Shown here piece after piece: positions 7,730 through 16,702 of a stretch of 64,000 bases of DNA. Position 1 is the stretch's first letter; every line of letters begins with the position of its first letter. This DNA is from Caulifigura coniformis (GTDB lineage: Bacteria; Planctomycetota; Planctomycetia; Planctomycetales; Planctomycetaceae). The notes beneath the pieces were generated by a model. The model was not told the origin of the DNA. It saw only the letters and a list, made by a program, of their open reading frames with translations, and did not search any database. The position numbers were made by a program, and so were the translations under genes. The DNA is taken from NCBI RefSeq assembly GCF_007745175.1, contig NZ_CP036271.1:2864314-2928313 (forward strand). The letters run 5' to 3'.

Positions 7730-8010
7730 GGCCGCGCCAATTCCTCAACTCTAGCGCGGTTCGCTTCGTTAGCTATGGTGTCGACGGTATGCCATCCGTC
7801 ATCGAACCGCTGTATAGCGTTCGTCGGCGCGTTCTCAGCTTCGGCTCGGTCAAGCTCCCGGCGGACGGTTGCGGGCGTGAAGCCCAGAAACTTTCCCCAT
7901 GCGACGATATGGCGGTAACGGGTGTCTCCGGCTTCACGGTCGATCGCGAGACAGTTGGCCGCATTAGCGGCTGCGTCGGTAAGGCGTGGAATGACACTGT
8001 CGTCGGTCAT
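7726..8010 (-). CDS. Hypothetical protein coupled to the recombinase
   Basis: A 94-residue acidic helical protein starting MTDDSVIPRLTDAAANAANC. Its ATG overlaps the recombinase stop as ATGA and its stop overlaps the next gene as GTGA, so it is the middle cistron of a coupled trio. The segment GKFLGFTPATVRRELDRAEAE has HTH-like spacing, so a small DNA-binding partner such as a directionality factor is conceivable, but this is inference only. Confidence 0.7.
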   Translation of the reverse strand: MTDDSVIPRLTDAAANAANCLAIDREAGDTRYRHIVAWGKFLGFTPATVRRELDRAEAENAPTNAIQRFDDGWHTVDTIANEANRARVEELARP

Positions 8011-9125
8011 TTGGACTCCTCTTTCTTGAACAGCCAATCGTGAACATGGTTCACGACGGCCAACAACTGTGCGTCGTCGAAGTCTTCGGTGTATAGCCCC
8101 GCCATGCTGGCATCCGCATGGCCCATGATGCGGGCCGTGGCCTGCGGGTCACGCGCCCCGTTCGCGATGGTCTGGAACGTGTGTCTCAGGTGGTAAAGCC
8201 CCATGCGCGGCCGATGAATGCCGGCTGCATTTGCAACCGCGCGAAACATCGGTCCCGTGCGGTCGCTCCGGCTGCCGTTCGCTTGCTGCTTGATGAGCGC
8301 CCGCCCGTTCTTCGTGACAAACAGGAGTTGTTCCGGGTCGCGGCCTTCCGTGATGGCCGCCACGGCCTCGCGGGTTTCGGCCCATAGTGGCACACGGCGG
8401 TCAATGCCTGTTTTGCCCCGCGCGAAATCGAGCCATTCCCCGGCAACGTCCTTCACCTTCAGGCGTGCAATGTCGCTGTTGCCCAACCCGCCGTTGATCG
8501 ACAGCAAGAGGATGGCCTTGAACTGAGGGTCGGACGCCTTGAGCATCGCCTGAAGCTCGGCGGCGCTCAGCATCTTTTTCCCGTGTTCGCGCTGCTGGGC
8601 TGCCCGGTGAAGCCGCATTTGCTTCCGGTTGGGAACTTTGAAGTCCGGGCCGTAGTCGGGAGTGCGGGGGATCAGCTTCGACTCGGAAGCCCATTTGAAG
8701 ATGCCCCGTGTGACAGTGATGATCTTCGACACACGCCCCGGCGAATACTTCAGGGCCACCTTGAACCGCCTGAAGTCGGTCGGTGTCAGGTTCACCGGGA
8801 TCGACGTTTTGCCGAGATGGCGGGCCATGAGCCGGCCGATTTCGAGGTGGTCGTAAACGGTGATCGGACTGATTTCCTTCAGCGCGACCCGGTCGCGCTG
8901 CCTGTCCAAGAATGCTTCGATGACGTGCTCGGTGGTTATCGCATCCGATACCGCAACGGGTGTCCGTCCGGCTTGCAGGTCATGGACTTGGGCGAGATAC
9001 TTCGCACGCGCTGCTGTCGGATCGGTCCCGAAGTAGTGGACCTTGCCCTTGATCTTTTTCGACCACTGTCCGTTGGGATGGGCGGTCAACTCGAATTCGG
9101 GGTAGGGTTTGGTCTGTTTTGCCAT
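8007..9125 (-). CDS. Tyrosine recombinase (integrase) of the element
   Basis: A 372-residue protein with an N-terminal arm-binding region, a SAM-like core-binding domain (about 60-155) and a C-terminal catalytic domain (about 185-360). The catalytic signatures are Lys238 (ARGKTG), HLRHTF (His312, Arg315 region), GHAD (His336) and the nucleophile Tyr345 (AGLYTEDF). The usual first Arg in the GLR motif is Gly here (GGLGNSD, residues 212-217), a substitution I believe is common in planctomycete integrases. It lies 90 bp from tRNA-Ser and reads away from it. It would cut and join attachment sites in or near that tRNA. Confidence 0.9.
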   Translation of the reverse strand: MAKQTKPYPEFELTAHPNGQWSKKIKGKVHYFGTDPTAARAKYLAQVHDLQAGRTPVAVSDAITTEHVIEAFLDRQRDRVALKEISPITVYDHLEIGRLMARHLGKTSIPVNLTPTDFRRFKVALKYSPGRVSKIITVTRGIFKWASESKLIPRTPDYGPDFKVPNRKQMRLHRAAQQREHGKKMLSAAELQAMLKASDPQFKAILLLSINGGLGNSDIARLKVKDVAGEWLDFARGKTGIDRRVPLWAETREAVAAITEGRDPEQLLFVTKNGRALIKQQANGSRSDRTGPMFRAVANAAGIHRPRMGLYHLRHTFQTIANGARDPQATARIMGHADASMAGLYTEDFDDAQLLAVVNHVHDWLFKKEESK

Positions 9126-9138
9126 CGTTTTTTGCTGT

Positions 9139-9160
9139 CGGGTATCGTTTCGGGTATCGT
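9139..9160 (+). repeat. Tandem CGGGTATCGT repeat before the recombinase start
   Basis: Two identical 10-mers, 12 bases apart, lie between the recombinase ATG and the tRNA. Position and period suit arm-type recombinase or excisionase binding. They could also overlap the recombinase promoter and serve autoregulation. Confidence 0.45.
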
Positions 9161-9214
9161 CAACTTACGACACCGGTAGCCGAAAGCAAGAAAAACAAGG
9201 CAAAAGACTACATG

Positions 9215-9305
<91 letters not shown>

Positions 9306-9309
9306 GTCA

Positions 9310-9340
9310 GGGCGACAGGATGAGCAATCTCCTGTCGCCC
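9310..9340. terminator. 11-bp perfect hairpin after tRNA-Ser
   Basis: GGGCGACAGGA and its reverse complement flank a 9-base loop, 9 bases after the tRNA. It probably ends the tRNA transcript although no T-run follows. The rest of the gap to 9671 shows no gene or recognisable riboswitch. Confidence 0.55.
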
Positions 9341-9671
9341 TCCACGTTTCTGGGTGAGCATCACCGCCCCAATGCGAAATCGATCTCGGGGCGAAACTGA
9401 GGTCCCGCGCGAACCGATCGGCCGTTCTCCGCCGGCAGAAGCTCTCCGCACAATCCTTCCGTCCAGCAGTCAGCTAACCTCGCCCCTGCAGCGTTTCCAC
9501 CGCTGCTTGACATCGATCTGACGCCCGGTACCGTCGTCCAAACAGCGATGGAACTCGCCCTGAAAAGCCGGCCGACTCTCGACCGTGCTGGTGATTCCTG
9601 CCGCGACCTTCGAAATCTCTGCTCGATGGGCCTCGGCTCTTTCCGTGAGCGGTTCCAGTTGGCCTCAATCG

Positions 9672-11072
9672 ATGTCGGTCCAGATCCGCGAACTGCTCCA
9701 GCTTCTCGCCTACCTCCTCAGGTGGGTGCTGATCACGCTTCCCGTGGGAATCGCGGTCGGCTCCGCGTGTGCGCTGTTCCTCTGGTCGCTCGATCAGGCG
9801 ACGCAGCTCCGGTTCGCTCACCCCTGGCTCCTGGCCGGGCTGCCTCTCGCAGGCTTCGCCATCGGCTTGCTCTACCAGTCGTTCGGACAGTCTGTGGAAG
9901 CGGGCAACAATCTCATCGTGGACGAGATTCATCAGCCGGGCGGCGGCGTCCCGCTGCGGATGGCCCCACTCATCCTCGTCAGCACCGTCGTCACCCATCT
10001 CTTCGGTGGCTCGGCCGGTCGCGAAGGAACCGCCGTTCAGATGGGCGGCAGCCTGGCGAGCGGCATGGCCCGGCTCCTCCCCGGGCTGGAACCGCACGAC
10101 GTCCGCCGCCTCCTGATGGCCGGCGTCGCTGCCGGCTTTGGCGGAGTCTTCGGGACCCCGGTCGCCGGCGCCATCTTCGCCATGGAGGTTCTCTCGATGG
10201 GCCGCATGACCTATGCAGCCTTCTTCCCTTGCCTCGTCGGGGCGATCGCGAGCGACCAGGTCTGTGCGCTGTGGGGCGTCGGCCACACCCACTACCGCGT
10301 CGCCAGTCTCCTCAGCGCTGATCCCGCCCGGCACGTCGCTCCGTTCGATCTGCGGATTCTCTTGCTGACGACACTGGCGGGAGCTGCCTTCGGCCTCACG
10401 AGCCTCTTCTTCGCCGAACTGGTTCACGGCCTGCAGGCCCTCTTCCGGAAGTTCGTTCGCTCGGCCCTCTTTCGGCCGGTGATGGGCGGGTTGATCGTCA
10501 TCGCCATGACCTGGGCCATTGGACGACGCGACTACCTCGGACTCGGTGTCACCTCACCCGATCCGAACGCAGTTACCATCGTCAGCTGTTTCCAGTCAGG
10601 CGGCGCGACCACATGGAGCTGGCTCTGGAAGTCCCTCTTCACGGCCGTCACCCTGAGCAGCGGATTCAAGGGGGGCGAGGTGACTCCCCTGTTCTTCATC
10701 GGAGCCGCTCTCGGAAACACCCTCGCTGGTCTGTTTGGCGTCCCGGTCGATCTCTTCGCCGCTCTGGGCTTCGTCGCCGTCTTTGCCGGAGCCACGAACA
10801 CGCCGATCGCCTGCACTGTGATGGCCATCGAGCTCTTCGGCGGCGAATACACGTTGTACTACGCGACGGCCTGCCTGATGGCGTATCTCTTCAGCGGCCA
10901 CACCGGCATCTACCTGTCACAGCGAATTGGCACGCCGAAAGTCACCGCTGGGAACTGGACGCCCGGCGCGTCCCTCCGCGAAGTCCGCGCGATCCGAAAA
11001 TCGCCCGCCGCTCCATCGCCGCCCGCAGAAGATCATGACGGCGACGCCACCAGGCCTGCATCGCAGAACTAG
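9672..11072 (+). CDS. CLC-family anion channel/transporter
   Basis: A 466-residue polytopic membrane protein with about ten hydrophobic helices. GREGTAVQMGG (gate Glu118) is the CLC filter loop, and GVAAGFGGVFGTPVAGAIFAME and GFKGGEVTPLF follow as the later pore loops. Most CLC proteins read GREGP; Thr in that position and the GNNLIVDEI loop replacing GSGIP recall the fluoride-exporting CLC-F branch, but no fluoride riboswitch is visible upstream. The start chosen follows a long non-membrane open frame. The C-terminal tail after residue 440 is charged and probably cytoplasmic. It stands alone, with a convergent gene downstream. Confidence 0.85.
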   Translation: MSVQIRELLQLLAYLLRWVLITLPVGIAVGSACALFLWSLDQATQLRFAHPWLLAGLPLAGFAIGLLYQSFGQSVEAGNNLIVDEIHQPGGGVPLRMAPLILVSTVVTHLFGGSAGREGTAVQMGGSLASGMARLLPGLEPHDVRRLLMAGVAAGFGGVFGTPVAGAIFAMEVLSMGRMTYAAFFPCLVGAIASDQVCALWGVGHTHYRVASLLSADPARHVAPFDLRILLLTTLAGAAFGLTSLFFAELVHGLQALFRKFVRSALFRPVMGGLIVIAMTWAIGRRDYLGLGVTSPDPNAVTIVSCFQSGGATTWSWLWKSLFTAVTLSSGFKGGEVTPLFFIGAALGNTLAGLFGVPVDLFAALGFVAVFAGATNTPIACTVMAIELFGGEYTLYYATACLMAYLFSGHTGIYLSQRIGTPKVTAGNWTPGASLREVRAIRKSPAAPSPPAEDHDGDATRPASQN

Positions 11073-11185
11073 ATTGCACGCCATCGACTCGGAGCATGCG
11101 CGCTCCCGCGAGACGGCTTGATCGCCGTGCAATCGTCGCGAACCGATCCAAATCGAAACGCTCGAATCGCGGAACCGTCCCGGCG

Positions 11186-14100
11186 CTACTTCCCGCCTGC
11201 AAATCGGGCCGACTGTTGCGCAAGGTTCTGGAGCGTCACCTTCAGCGGTCCCTGCTGGACATTCTGGTCGACCACGAGCGTCAGCCGCTTCCGGCCGGGG
11301 CTCATCTTGAGCAGGATCTCCGGAGACATCCGCAGCGGCTGCTCATCCAGCCACGCGCGGACTCCTTCCGTGCTGCTGATCATCAGCTTCGCTTCACCGG
11401 TTCCCGCCACTTCGATGTCTCCGCGCAGGATCGTCAGCCCGCGGTTGCCCGTGCTCTGGCCGAGAGTCTTGATGTCGGGCAGGGCAGTGGTCGGAAGCTC
11501 ACCGTTCACCTGGGAGTAAACCGTCTTCCACGTGAAGGCCGCGTTCTCCTTCACCGCCTCCTGGATGCCGTTGCGGTTGAACTGGTGCGAAGCCTCCTTG
11601 GTCGCCTCGAGGACCTGCCAGCGACGCGCCGTCGGAGTCTGGACGACCGTGAAGTTCGGGTCGCGCCCGAGGGCGGCGAGAAACGCGGCCAGGTCGACCA
11701 CTTCCGCGCGGGTCAGCTTGTCGATCAGGCCGGCCGGCATGATCGAGGCCCCCGGCTTCTGGCCTTCAATTTTCGCCAGCGGAATGGCGATCTCCTTGTC
11801 GTCCGCATTTCGCAGGATCAGGTCGGTGTCGGTCTCACGGACTTTGATGCCGGTGAGCACTTCACCGTCGTCCGTCGCCACGACGACCGTGTGAAAGTTT
11901 TCCTTGATCTTGGCGTTGGGATCGATGATCGATTCGAGGATGTAATCCGGCTGCGAAGACGCCCCCAGGCTGACGAGGTTCGGGCCGACCACGCCCCCCG
12001 CGTCACCAACGGCGTGGCACTTCAGGCACTGCAGGTCGTCGCGGCGGAACAGCAGTTCTCCCCGCGCTGCGCTTCCGCCCGATTGCATCTCGGCCAGCAG
12101 GGCAGGGACGTCCCCCTTCGACAGCTTCGGCTGGGCATCGAGCCGGCCCGCTTCCTTGATCGCTTTCAAAAGCTCGTCGCGAGACTGCCCCGACGACGAA
12201 ATCGTCTGCACGGCCGACTTTGCGAACTCGGGATCGATTTGCTTGCCGGCGAGTGCCCTGGCGAGTGCCGCCGGACCGTTCTTCTGTTTCAGGAACCCCT
12301 GCAGCACGGCCGTCGCTTCTGTTTGCGTCTCCGCCGTTGCCGCCCTGGTCAACCGGACGACGAACGTCTTCGCTGCGGCGTTGGCATCTCGCACCGCCAG
12401 CGCTGGAACCGCCAGCGTCCACACCTTGTCGTTCGCCGACAGTTCGACCAGCGCCTTGGCCGCGTCGGGCCCCGGGAACGCCTCGAGACCACGGATCGCC
12501 GCCGCGGCGACCTCGCGATTCTCCCCACGGGCCAGCGCCGTCAGGTCGCCGGAAAGCGGCGCGATCGCATACCGCCCCGCCAGTTCAGCGGCCCGGGCCT
12601 GGATTTCAGGTTCGGGACGCTTGAGGAGCGACGCCAGCACCGGCTCTGCGCCGCCGGGCGTCTGATTCCGACGACGATGGCTGTTGATCAGCGCCGACAG
12701 AATGGTGGAGCACCGTGCAGGATCCGTCGCGTCGCTCGTCAGGTTCAGCACGGTCTGGAGCTGCTCTTTCGAACCCGACTCACCGATCACTTCCAGCACG
12801 CCCGCCAGGTCGGTCGCGTCCACCTTGCCTCCCGTGACCAGCGCCAGCAGATGCTTCGCCGCGGCAGGCGAACCCGCCGCCTTGCATACGAACGCCAGTT
12901 GCTTCGCATTGCCTCCGAAGGTGATCTCTCCCTTGTCGAGCGCCGGCTGCCAGATCGGCTCCAGTTCGCGCGCCGTCAGCCACAGGGCGTAGTCCAGGTA
13001 CTGGTCGACGTCGCCGCGAAGCGCTTCCATGGCCAGTTCGATCGCCTTGGGATCAGTCGACTTCGCCAGCGCACGCACCGCTTCCAGACGAACGCGGGGA
13101 TTCACATCCACCACGCCAATCTCGAACAGTTCCGCTGGGTTCACCTTTCCGTTCCGAAGGGAGGCCCGCTGGGCCGAAAATGCATTGCGGATCGAAAAGT
13201 CCGGCGTCGCGTGACGCAGCCAGTCGCCCAGAACCCGCATCGCGGCGGCCCGCGATGGCGCATGATCGCTCCGCACGATGTTCTCGATCAGTTCCCAGTC
13301 CGGCCGGTCGAGGGCCTGGTGCATCCAAAGTGCTTCCAGCCGTGACCGCGAATAGTTGACGGCCGTATTGTCGAGCCCGCGGAACCAGGTCTTCACCGCC
13401 GGCAACACGTCCGGACCTCGCTCTTTCAGAATGCGTTTGGCCGACTGCCGCACAAACCGGTCGTCCGACCCCAGCTTCGCCACGAGCTTCGGCGTCTCAA
13501 GGCCCCCCAGTGATTTCGCGTCGGTGAGCGCAGCGGCCGCTTTCTCCTTCGCCCCCTTCCACGTCACTCGCCAGATCCGCCCGTGAATATGGTCGCGCCG
13601 CGGATCGCGGAAATCCACTTCACCATGCTGGATGATCGGGTTGTACCAGTCGGCGATATACAGCGCGCCGTCGGGTCCCTGCTTCACGTCGATCGGCCGG
13701 AATGCCACATGGTTCGACTTGATGACTTCCTGCTGCTCCTGCGAAGTGAATCCCGATCCCGAGTCGCTGACGACGAAGCGGCACACGCGGTGCCCGCGGA
13801 AATCGTTCGTGATCAGGCTATGCTGCCAGTCGGCGGGGAACGAGGGCCCTCCCACGATCTCCAGCCCGCAGTGTTTGGGGCTGCCCGGGTTCAGTCCGCT
13901 GAGAATGCGCGGAGCCCCGTACGCGGTGAGGTATGAAGCACCCGGCACGATGTAGTTGATCCCTTCGCCGCCCGCGCCGTCCGTCGCGAACGTCGCACCG
14001 AAATCATCCCAGGCAACTCCCCAGGAATTCACCAGGCCCCGGTCGAAGACGTTCAGCTCGAACGTCTCCGGTCGGAACTGCCACGTCCCCCCCGCGTTCA

Positions 14101-14695
14101 GCCGCTTCACGCCCCGCGGCGTTTCCAGGTGGCTGTGAATGTAGATCGACTGTTTGAAGTACAGCAGCTGTTCCGGTCCGAATCGCAGCGTGTGGACCGT
14201 GTGATGTGTGTCCTCGGTTCCGAACCCCGAAAGGACGAATCGCTTCTCATCTGCACGTCCGTCCCCGTCAGTGTCCTTGTAGAACAAGAGATCCGTGCTG
14301 GCGCCGACATACACCCCGCCGTCCCCCGCCAGCACGGCGCTCGGAATCAGCAGCCCTTCCGCGAACACACTCTGCTTGTCCGCCACGCCGTCGCCGTCCG
14401 TGTCTTCGAGGCACAGGATGCGGTCGTTGGCCGGCTTGCCCGGTTCCACCTGCGGATAGATGGCCGAAGAGGCCACCCACAGCCGCCCCTGGGCGTCGAA
14501 GTTCATCTGCACCGGTTTGGCGAGATGCGGTTCCCCGGCGAACAGATTGACCTCGAACCCCTCCGGAAGAATGAAGGTCTGACGCTCCAGTTCCGGATCC
14601 GGCGACGGGATGTCCTTCAGATCCCGCTGCGCGGCGGCCGGGCCGGCCGCGAAGAACAGGCCAAGAAGGACGAAGATTCCAGGTCGGGCGCGCAT
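11186..14695 (-). CDS. PVC-type haem-binding CxxCH protein (membrane-bound dehydrogenase-type)
   Basis: A 1169-residue exported protein with signal peptide FVLLGLFFAAGPAAAQ. Residues 30-380 form a beta-propeller of the Planctomycetes/Verrucomicrobia dehydrogenase type (DGDGVADK and DGDGRADE turns, WGVAWDDFG, ALYIADWYNP). HEAT-like helical repeats follow (about 390-860), then a haem domain with CLKCH at 890-894 and a distal GVVGPNL, and a C-terminal domain of about 200 residues. Such proteins are thought to act in periplasmic electron transfer or sugar oxidation, but substrates are unknown. Full length, no frameshift. A 749-residue antisense open frame here is a high-GC shadow. Confidence 0.9.
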   Translation of the reverse strand: MRARPGIFVLLGLFFAAGPAAAQRDLKDIPSPDPELERQTFILPEGFEVNLFAGEPHLAKPVQMNFDAQGRLWVASSAIYPQVEPGKPANDRILCLEDTDGDGVADKQSVFAEGLLIPSAVLAGDGGVYVGASTDLLFYKDTDGDGRADEKRFVLSGFGTEDTHHTVHTLRFGPEQLLYFKQSIYIHSHLETPRGVKRLNAGGTWQFRPETFELNVFDRGLVNSWGVAWDDFGATFATDGAGGEGINYIVPGASYLTAYGAPRILSGLNPGSPKHCGLEIVGGPSFPADWQHSLITNDFRGHRVCRFVVSDSGSGFTSQEQQEVIKSNHVAFRPIDVKQGPDGALYIADWYNPIIQHGEVDFRDPRRDHIHGRIWRVTWKGAKEKAAAALTDAKSLGGLETPKLVAKLGSDDRFVRQSAKRILKERGPDVLPAVKTWFRGLDNTAVNYSRSRLEALWMHQALDRPDWELIENIVRSDHAPSRAAAMRVLGDWLRHATPDFSIRNAFSAQRASLRNGKVNPAELFEIGVVDVNPRVRLEAVRALAKSTDPKAIELAMEALRGDVDQYLDYALWLTARELEPIWQPALDKGEITFGGNAKQLAFVCKAAGSPAAAKHLLALVTGGKVDATDLAGVLEVIGESGSKEQLQTVLNLTSDATDPARCSTILSALINSHRRRNQTPGGAEPVLASLLKRPEPEIQARAAELAGRYAIAPLSGDLTALARGENREVAAAAIRGLEAFPGPDAAKALVELSANDKVWTLAVPALAVRDANAAAKTFVVRLTRAATAETQTEATAVLQGFLKQKNGPAALARALAGKQIDPEFAKSAVQTISSSGQSRDELLKAIKEAGRLDAQPKLSKGDVPALLAEMQSGGSAARGELLFRRDDLQCLKCHAVGDAGGVVGPNLVSLGASSQPDYILESIIDPNAKIKENFHTVVVATDDGEVLTGIKVRETDTDLILRNADDKEIAIPLAKIEGQKPGASIMPAGLIDKLTRAEVVDLAAFLAALGRDPNFTVVQTPTARRWQVLEATKEASHQFNRNGIQEAVKENAAFTWKTVYSQVNGELPTTALPDIKTLGQSTGNRGLTILRGDIEVAGTGEAKLMISSTEGVRAWLDEQPLRMSPEILLKMSPGRKRLTLVVDQNVQQGPLKVTLQNLAQQSARFAGGK

Positions 14696-14860
14696 GAAAG
14701 TTCACTCCGGAGGTAAGCCGGCCCGAGGGCCCGGCGGCGGGACTCTGACGATACCCCCGGGTCGAGGTCCCGTCCAACTTGCCCGATGCGAACCGCTTCT
14801 CGCCAGAACACGCCTGACCCCGGCCCTCAAAAAACGAACCAATCCCCCGAACCAACCGGG

Positions 14861-14930
14861 CTCCCCGTCGCGCGCAACCACTCATGAAAGCGTGGAGGGA
14901 TCATGAACACGACCACGCACAACCCGTTCA
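14861..14930. repeat. Dispersed intergenic repeat, copy A
   Basis: One of three related 65-70 bp segments with the core GCGCGCAACCAC, then GGAGG, then ATGAACACGACCACG. The other copies lie near 30.7 and 39.7 kb. In each the GGAGG-ATG spacing resembles a translation start, but downstream frames differ completely. The remainder of the 14696-15288 gap shows no supported gene. Confidence 0.5.
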
Positions 14931-15288
14931 ACGCCCAGTCCAGGCCGGCCAATTGCGCGGAAGCGAGCGCCTCCAGGTCGCGGACGCCGCAATCGGCTTG
15001 CGTTCGCAGCCGAAACGCCCCTTCGAACGGGGCCACTCGCAGCCCATGTCCGAACGCTGCGGGGAAGAAGGGCAACAGCAACGCACCGCCCCCTGCCACC
15101 GTTCGCCTTGCCCCCGGAGCACCTTGCGACGCCCGTGCCAGCCCGGAAAATGTGCCGGAATTCCCCATTTCACGCGACCCCGGCATCCCGTTCCTGATCT
15201 TCGGGACAGGCCGCTTTCGACTCGACATCGGGTGAAAACTGCCTCACAATCCTGCTTTCCAAGCGTTCTTCAGCCCGATTCGCAAGCC

Positions 15289-15537
15289 ATGTCCCACGCC
15301 GCTGCCGCACCGCATGCTCATCCCGGCGCCTCGGAAGATGACGCCGTCGATTTCGCCCGCGAAGAACTGCGCCAGTTCGACAACGACGACTACGAGGCCG
15401 GCTCGAACATCGGCAAGATGCTCTCGCTGTTCTTCCTCTACACCGTCCTCGTCATGGCCTTCTCGGCCTATGTCACCTATCGCTGGACGAATGCCCCCGC
15501 GATGGCCGCAGACGCCGCGGATCACGAAGAACACTGA
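15289..15537 (+). CDS. Small single-span membrane protein
   Basis: 82 residues: a His/Ala-rich and acidic N-terminal half (MSHAAAAPHAHPGASEDDAV, REELRQFDNDDYEAG), one strong membrane helix (MLSLFFLYTVLVMAFSAYV) and a short tail ending DAADHEEH. No family recognised. The upstream extension of the frame lacks protein character, so the ATG at MSHAAAAP is used. It precedes hisG by 234 bases on the same strand, with no terminator seen between them. Confidence 0.65.
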   Translation: MSHAAAAPHAHPGASEDDAVDFAREELRQFDNDDYEAGSNIGKMLSLFFLYTVLVMAFSAYVTYRWTNAPAMAADAADHEEH

Positions 15538-15771
15538 AGCATTCTGATTTGTGAAAGAGTTCACTGCAGAGACGCAGAGAAACGAAGACGAGAGAGGCCC
15601 ATGCCGCGGAGAATTCCGCGGCGATTCAGGCGAAGCTTCTCGACCCCCTCATTTCGACACCGGGCAGGAATCCTGCAGGCGGCAGCCTCCCTCTTCTCCC
15701 GGACTCCGTGTCTCCGTGGTGAACTGCCCGGATTTCCCGGTCCGCATTTGGACCACATCGAGGATTGAGTG

Positions 15772-16650
15772 ATGGCTGATCGCGTATTGAAACTCGGTAT
15801 CCCCGCCGGAAGCCTGCAGGAGGCCACGGCCGAACTCTTCCGCAAGGCCGGCTACAACATCACCTTCTCGTCGCGGTCGTACTACCCGCAGGTCGACGAC
15901 CCCGAGATCGAGTGCCTCCTCATCCGCGCTCAGGAAATGGCCCGCTACGTCGAAAAGGGGATCCTCGACGCAGGTATCACCGGCCATGACTGGGTGTGCG
16001 AAACCGGCGCGAAGGTTACGGAGATCTGCGAACTGCAGTTCTCCAAGGTCAGCCGCCGACCCGTCCGCTGGGTCCTCTGCGTCCCCAACGATTCCCCCGT
16101 GCAGAGCGTCAAGGACCTGCAGGGAAAACGCATCGCCACGGAAGTCGTCGGCCTCACCCGCGATTATCTCGCGAAGCACGGAGTCACCGCCGAGATCGAA
16201 TTCTCCTGGGGCGCCACCGAGGTGAAGCCCCCCCAGCTCGCCGATGCGATCGTCGAAGTCACCGAAACCGGTTCATCCCTCCGCGCCAACAACCTGCGGA
16301 TCGTCTCCGAGGTCCTGCAGAGCACGACCCGGTTCATCGCCAGCCCGCATGCCGCCCGGGATCCCTGGAAGCGTGAGAAGCTCGACAACATCGCCCTCAT
16401 GCTCAAGTCGTGCCTCGCCGCCGAGGGAAAAGTCGGCCTCCTCATGAATGTCCGGCGGGACCAGCTGCAGGAGGTCGTGAAACAGCTTCCCGCTCTGCAG
16501 AATCCCACCGTCTCGTCCCTGTCTGATCCGGAATGGGTCGCCGTGAACACCATTCTCGATGAATCGGTGGTCAGGGCGATGATGCCCCGGCTCAAGATGG
16601 CCGGGGCGACCGGCATCGTCGAGTATCCGATCTCGAAGATCATCGAATAA
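15772..16650 (+). CDS. hisG: ATP phosphoribosyltransferase, long form
   Basis: A 292-residue enzyme for the first step of histidine synthesis, joining PRPP to ATP N1. [18 protein letters not shown] opens the periplasmic-binding-protein-like catalytic fold, and [17 protein letters not shown] is the PRPP-binding P-loop region (E-x-T-x-T/S-G-x-S-L). The last 75 residues ([20 protein letters not shown] to EYPISKIIE) are the ACT-like regulatory domain of the long, histidine-inhibited form, so no HisZ partner is needed. The second of two adjacent start codons (GTG, ATG) is chosen. A good terminator follows, so the gene is the end of its transcript. Confidence 0.95.
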   Translation: MADRVLKLGIPAGSLQEATAELFRKAGYNITFSSRSYYPQVDDPEIECLLIRAQEMARYVEKGILDAGITGHDWVCETGAKVTEICELQFSKVSRRPVRWVLCVPNDSPVQSVKDLQGKRIATEVVGLTRDYLAKHGVTAEIEFSWGATEVKPPQLADAIVEVTETGSSLRANNLRIVSEVLQSTTRFIASPHAARDPWKREKLDNIALMLKSCLAAEGKVGLLMNVRRDQLQEVVKQLPALQNPTVSSLSDPEWVAVNTILDESVVRAMMPRLKMAGATGIVEYPISKIIE

Positions 16651-16657
16651 AACTCAA

Positions 16658-16690
16658 GGCCCGGTGGTTGTCGACCTCCGGGCCTTTTTT
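16658..16690 (+). terminator. Intrinsic terminator of hisG
   Basis: GGCCCGG and CCGGGCC flank a 13-base loop and are followed by six T residues, seven bases after the hisG stop. Confidence 0.85.
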
Positions 16691-16702
16691 CGTGAGGCGA
16701 CG

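Larger units (their letters stand above)
1..9214. mobile_element. Right part of an integrated genetic element abutting tRNA-Ser
   Basis: The stretch combines a tyrosine recombinase beside a tRNA gene, a restriction-modification module, an HNH nuclease, a sigma-like protein and several short unknown genes, while DNA beyond the tRNA is ordinary planctomycete core genome. The left end lies outside the window, so size and left attachment site are unknown. The element sits on the 5' side of the tRNA, whereas integration into a tRNA 3' end would place it on the other side. The boundary is inferred from gene content; no duplicated tRNA fragment is visible in the window. Confidence 0.7.

Noticed and set aside
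9341-9671. Fluoride riboswitch upstream of the CLC gene
   Set aside because: I looked for the crcB-motif core and pseudoknot and found no match.
9474-10427. 317-codon minus-strand frame rich in Glu, Arg and Gly
   Set aside because: Antisense to the CLC gene; low-complexity composition expected from frame shadowing.
11096-13345. 749-codon open frame on the plus strand
   Set aside because: It lies wholly antisense to the CxxCH haem protein, is Arg-rich without domain motifs, and is a shadow of high-GC coding DNA.
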